62,000 bases of DNA from Adiantum capillus-veneris (Eukaryota; Streptophyta; Polypodiopsida; Polypodiales; Pteridaceae): positions 89,422,680 through 89,484,679 of the forward strand of contig CM043962.1 of assembly GCA_014529385.2 (NCBI GenBank). The letters are read 5' to 3'. The notes under the pieces are model-generated. The model was given only the letters and a program-made list of their open reading frames with translations, was not told the origin of the DNA and did not search any database. The translations under genes and the position numbers were made by a program. Positions 58,029 through 62,000 of the stretch are shown here, in pieces. The stretch's first letter is position 1. Each line of letters begins with the position of its first letter.

Positions 58029-59394
58029 GCGAAGATTAATCGTGCCAATGCTTGAAATTCGGACTTTTGGAGTTGTACCTAGAGGATGTTCTATGGACTT
58101 TGAGAGTCACTAATAAGTATGGAATTTAATTTTGAAAGTTGTTCAAGCATGCAGTACCATGCGCCTTAGAAGTTAAAAGTTAAGCTATGATTTTTAGTAT
58201 AGGAATTTAAGATATGCTTTTTATTATAGGAATTTAGGGTATTCTTTTTATTATATGGAATTCTTGGCGCATTGAGTAGATTGTAGAGGCAGACAAGCAG
58301 AAAGACTAAAGTTTGAAGTTTGAACTCAAAAGCTCAATCGCTCACAAGTTTTTTGGCAAGAGCAGCGGGCTACTCGAGTAACAAACCTTGACTCTCTCTC
58401 GTCAACTAGTTGATGGCTAAGAGTTTCTATATCCAAGTTCCAATTGAGATGAAGAGGTTCAAGGGATTCCATGTAATCAAGGCTCTTGGGCTAGAATGAG
58501 AGAGATTGACTCAAAACATGGTTGAATAATTCCTTATTGAACAAAGAGTAAACATTAAGCACTCTTGTTACTCCCCACATCAGCTCCATTTCTGATTTCT
58601 CCTCCTCCTTTTGCTTTGCATCCAAAGCACTCTCCTGGTTTGCTACGCATGCCCAAAGCCTACTTATACAAACACATACTTATCACTTCATCATGTTTAA
58701 GATGGCACCATGTCTTAGGATCATGATGTTGTAGTTTATGTTGTTATAATGTTATGAGGATCTTTCTATTGGCCATTGGTGATTCTTAGGAGACAAGAAC
58801 TTCTTAGAGAGAACTTGGAAGATGGAAGGGTGAAGAGATGTATGACGTGGCTTTGCAGACAGAATAACGATAGTGGTAATTTTATGAGCTCAACAATGGA
58901 AGGTTTGTAACTCGAGATGACACTATTCATGGTCACAATTCAAGCAAAGGGCATATCCAACAAAAACAAAGATGTACGATTCCCTCACAGCAAGTGCATT
59001 GCAGGACATTTCAAGTTCTAGGTATTTGCATGTTCCATTTACAACTTACTACTCTTGCTCATTGTGTATCTTATAGGAAATGATTTTAGTATTGCTAAGC
59101 AATGTTTTCAAAGTGCACCCTTGTGCATTGTACGAGTTTTCTTTACAAGTTACAATTGTTCAAAAACACGTGTTTTTGGTTAGTTAAAATGCACTCATGA
59201 AAAAACTTGTTTTTGGTAAAGATTTGATCAAAAGGGTAGGGAAAATTTTACGCTTCATTTTGAAGGTTTAAATGCCAAAGAGCATTTCCCATGGGATGGA
59301 CACCCTTGAAAATTTTCCTTCCCTAGGATAGGTAAGAGTGCTTTGCAATGTTTAGGCTTGCTCGATAATACCAAGAAGCTCCTAAGTGTGTGTG

Positions 59395-59870
59395 TGGGGG
59401 GGGGGGGTTGCTGTTTTTAGATTTATACTTATACACAACATTTTAAAAGACGTCTGACTTTAGACAAAGGCCAAGGGTTAGCACAAAAACGACTCAGACT
59501 TTGATCCATTTTTGTACATCATAATGAGAATGAGGTATCATCTAATGTTTTGTACATTAGATAGTCAAGAACATCTAATTCTAAAGTGAACGAGGCCAGG
59601 TTTGATAGTGACGGACAACAACAAAGCCAAAAAGATCCTAAGTAAAGATAGAATCCTCACTTGGATCCATATAAACAAGTTAACAGATTCATTTGCCTTG
59701 AATATGTTTTATAGGTGTCAACGAACCCTATCAATTGTTATCCATGCCCTACTTAAAGCCTTTTTAACTTACACCTACAATCTATGTAGTGTTAAATTTT
59801 CGCAAGTGTCCATTCTCATATTTAAATAATAAGAAGTTGTCACTGTTTCAGAAGGCCATTACCCCTCTTG
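59395..59870 (+). repeat. Diverged dispersed repeat, copy 2
   Basis: Counterpart of 28190-28770. It ends with agaaggccattacccctctt, and the same motif recurs at 59975-59993. A poly-G run is at 59397-59407. Confidence 0.5.
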
Positions 59871-61485
59871 ATCAAGTAGTAAAATCATAATAATAGGTTA
59901 TATTTAAAGCTAACAGCTACACCATTTTTTTAAAAAAAATTATTCATATTTAATTAGATTAAGTTGTGATCAGAAGGCCATTACCTCTTTTGATCCAAGT
60001 ATTTTACCCAATCATTTGTCCGAAAGAAGTAAAGACATGCAGCTATTTAGCCAAAAACATTTTCAATTTACAGATGTTCTAAGACTCATCATATGTGTCA
60101 CACTTATGCTTTTTTTAGAACCAATTAGTGCTAACATGGTGATTTGTGAGCTAATAAGCGTAAGTGCTCAATATTGGCCAAGAAAGACAGTTTAATTGAT
60201 AGACATACCATATTATTCCAGATTTTCCAGGAGCAATATATATCACTAAAGTGGGAAATTTTCAAAAGTACCTGTTAATTTTAGCTCTGGTTTTACTATA
60301 GACTTCTTTCCAAAAGATCAAATATTCCAGTAGTACAGAATGATCCAAAACAGAGCAATCTGCCAACAATTCTCCTATTAATGTAATTTAAAGGTAATAG
60401 GAAAAAAGTATCGGAAGATTTTTAGAGTTTAAATTCTTCTTTGTCAAATTATCAGAGCCATCCAAGTTGTAAAATAATCATCAAAACAAAAACTGAGAAT
60501 AAAAAGACATATCATCGTGATACGAATTGGCTTTTTCTAAAAAATAAGCAATAGATGCGGTCAGTTTAAAATTTCCCAAACCATAAAGTGCAGTAATCCT
60601 GCTTTATTTTAGGAACTCAAAGCTACTATAGAATAAAAAACATTCTTGGTAACCGACCCATCAGGTCTTTCAAGGTTGCTAACCTAGCAAGAGGTAAGTT
60701 TAAGAAAAATCACTCACACAATTATGCACCCGTGGTTGCCCCGGTAAGAGGTACAACACGTCCAACAAAAAATACAAAGTTTTTAACCAATAGAGCAATG
60801 AAACATTTAACAAGCTCCATATTATCTAAGCAATCTGAGCCAGTAAACAATCAGCATCATTGAGAGAAAAAAAACTGAAATTTTTCATTAATCAAAACCA
60901 ATGAGAAGAAGCTCACATTGTTCAATCATTCTCATGGTATAATGTATAATGAACACATTGAAAAAGCCTCGTTTAGCATAATTTTTCAAAAACTTGGTAG
61001 CAACCTACTTATACAAAGCAAAGTAATGTATGTGTAAACCATCAATAATATAAAACAAATGCCATAGTTTTAAAAATCCTTGAATTTATCAAAACAAAGT
61101 AGTTACAATAGAGATAAACAAGAAACATAGTGCAGATGTTTCTTTCATCAAAGGTATGGCACCAACCTGAGAGGTGGAGCCTTGCTCAATCATCTCCATA
61201 ATGTAATGCTTAAGTGCAGAAGCTACACAACCCACCAAGATTTGTGGCGCAACAGTATAGTCGACAGGAAATTAATCACTCACACTATCTTTCGAGGACA
61301 TACACAAACCCAAAGCAAAGCTAAGTGAGGGGAATGAACCACCCTCACCTTTATATAGATATTTCTTCTGTCAAATACGGATAGCGACCCCCGCAAGCTC
61401 TGCTTTAAAAAACCCACACAGAATCCAAGTGAGCTCGTGGCGCCATACCACCACTACGCCAGCACAAGTCTATGGCCAGGGCGTA
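59871..61485. other. AT-rich noncoding stretch
   Basis: No ORF with a recognisable pattern, no terminal repeats and no microsatellite of note. Confidence 0.4.
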
Positions 61486-61488
61486 GGT

Positions 61489-61551
<63 letters not shown>
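61489..61551. repeat. (GA)n microsatellite
   Basis: About 62 bp of GA. The remaining 450 bp to the window end show no supported gene. Confidence 0.95.
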
Positions 61552-61553
<2 letters not shown>

Positions 61554-62000
61554 GTTGGGGATGCTGCTAAGCAATAAACATGGAGCATCTACAACAATGC
61601 GCCATTCATCATGCTCGCAAGGAGAACCGGTGATTAAAGTTGTGTACCCAACGTACCAGGGTTAATATCCCTTTGTTGAGAGTAAGCCTTAGGGTTATGT
61701 TCACACAACAATATCAAGTTAGATTACCCCAAGTGTTTCAAGGGGGTGAGTTTCCACCAACAAAATTGTTCAAAGGATTATGCCAAACCCTGGATGGTGT
61801 AGGCAAGTTTTTCAAAATCACTAGGGAGTCTATAGATAGTAGGCTTATAAGTCAAAGGTCCATTGGAGGATAGGGTTAAACCTAAGACAAGTTTTTTTTT
61901 AAGGAAAAAAATTGAGCTACACAGGAGTGTCTAAAGGTTAGTTAACATAAAGCAAACCAGCCTTGCCACTATATTCAAGCTGAGATAGTGGAGAAAGGGT

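Overview
This window is nuclear DNA of a land plant with a large, repeat-rich genome. No host gene could be identified in 62 kb. The lineage is inferred from the elements: L1-type LINEs with a C-terminal RVT zinc-binding domain, a Ty1/Copia element with a UBN2-type gag, a Ty3/Gypsy element, a Helitron PIF1-type helicase, a tRNA-derived SINE and a hAT-like MITE. A fern, lycophyte or gymnosperm would fit, but the sequence does not decide between them. Very long (GA)n, (GT)n and homopolymer C or G tracts occur throughout. Nearly all long low-complexity ORFs (Leu-Ser, Thr-His, Arg-Glu, poly-Pro) are products of these tracts.

Layout. 0.2-8.0 kb: a diverged tandem duplication (unit 1 about 225-2853, unit 2 about 2854-8042), each unit carrying a minus-strand LINE 3' fragment, (CT)n(TG)n tracts and a plus-strand hairpin end. 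8.5-10.1 kb: a decayed minus-strand retrotransposon gag with no recognisable pol. 11.1-13.0 kb: two LINE fragments lying tail to tail. 13.1 kb: a 120-bp poly-C tract. 14.2-14.6 kb: a hAT-like MITE with TIRs and an 8-bp target duplication. 14.7-17.3 kb: a 49-bp minisatellite, a head-to-tail series of Helitron-like modules with (GA)n and a 430-bp tandem duplication. 17.7-22.3 kb: LINE-A, nearly full length on the minus strand and bounded on both sides by (GA)n arrays. 22.6-23.7 kb: three tandem units of about 365 bp. 24-29.9 kb: simple repeats, Helitron-like end sequences and noncoding DNA. 29.9-32.5 kb: a decayed minus-strand Copia element with a candidate LTR. 32.5-34.1 kb: dense compound (TG)n(AG)n arrays. 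36.5 kb: a young-looking SINE with a perfect 16-bp target duplication. 37.0-41.9 kb: LINE-B on the minus strand. 41.9-44.0 kb: a Helitron helicase fragment. 44.1-46.3 kb: another tandem duplication in which one copy carries an 81-bp retroposon and the other keeps the empty site. 46.4-48.1 kb: further LINE fragments. 48.05-54.8 kb: a Ty3/Gypsy element (gag, protease, RT, RNase H, integrase) followed by an extra reading frame with a second retropepsin-like domain. 54.8-57.5 kb: LTR-like sequence, an acidic 141-residue ORF, a second polypurine tract with another LTR start, and a candidate inverted primer-binding site. 57.5-62 kb: AT-rich noncoding repeats.

The coding parts are selfish-element proteins, nearly all broken by frameshifts or stops. 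The observations most worth following are the second aspartic-protease domain after the Gypsy integrase, a hairpin near the 3' ends of the LINE-B family whose stem is kept while the loop varies, LINE-A lying between two (GA)n arrays with a (TC)n tail, the SINE, the retroposon with its paralogous empty site, and the tandem Helitron-like modules.
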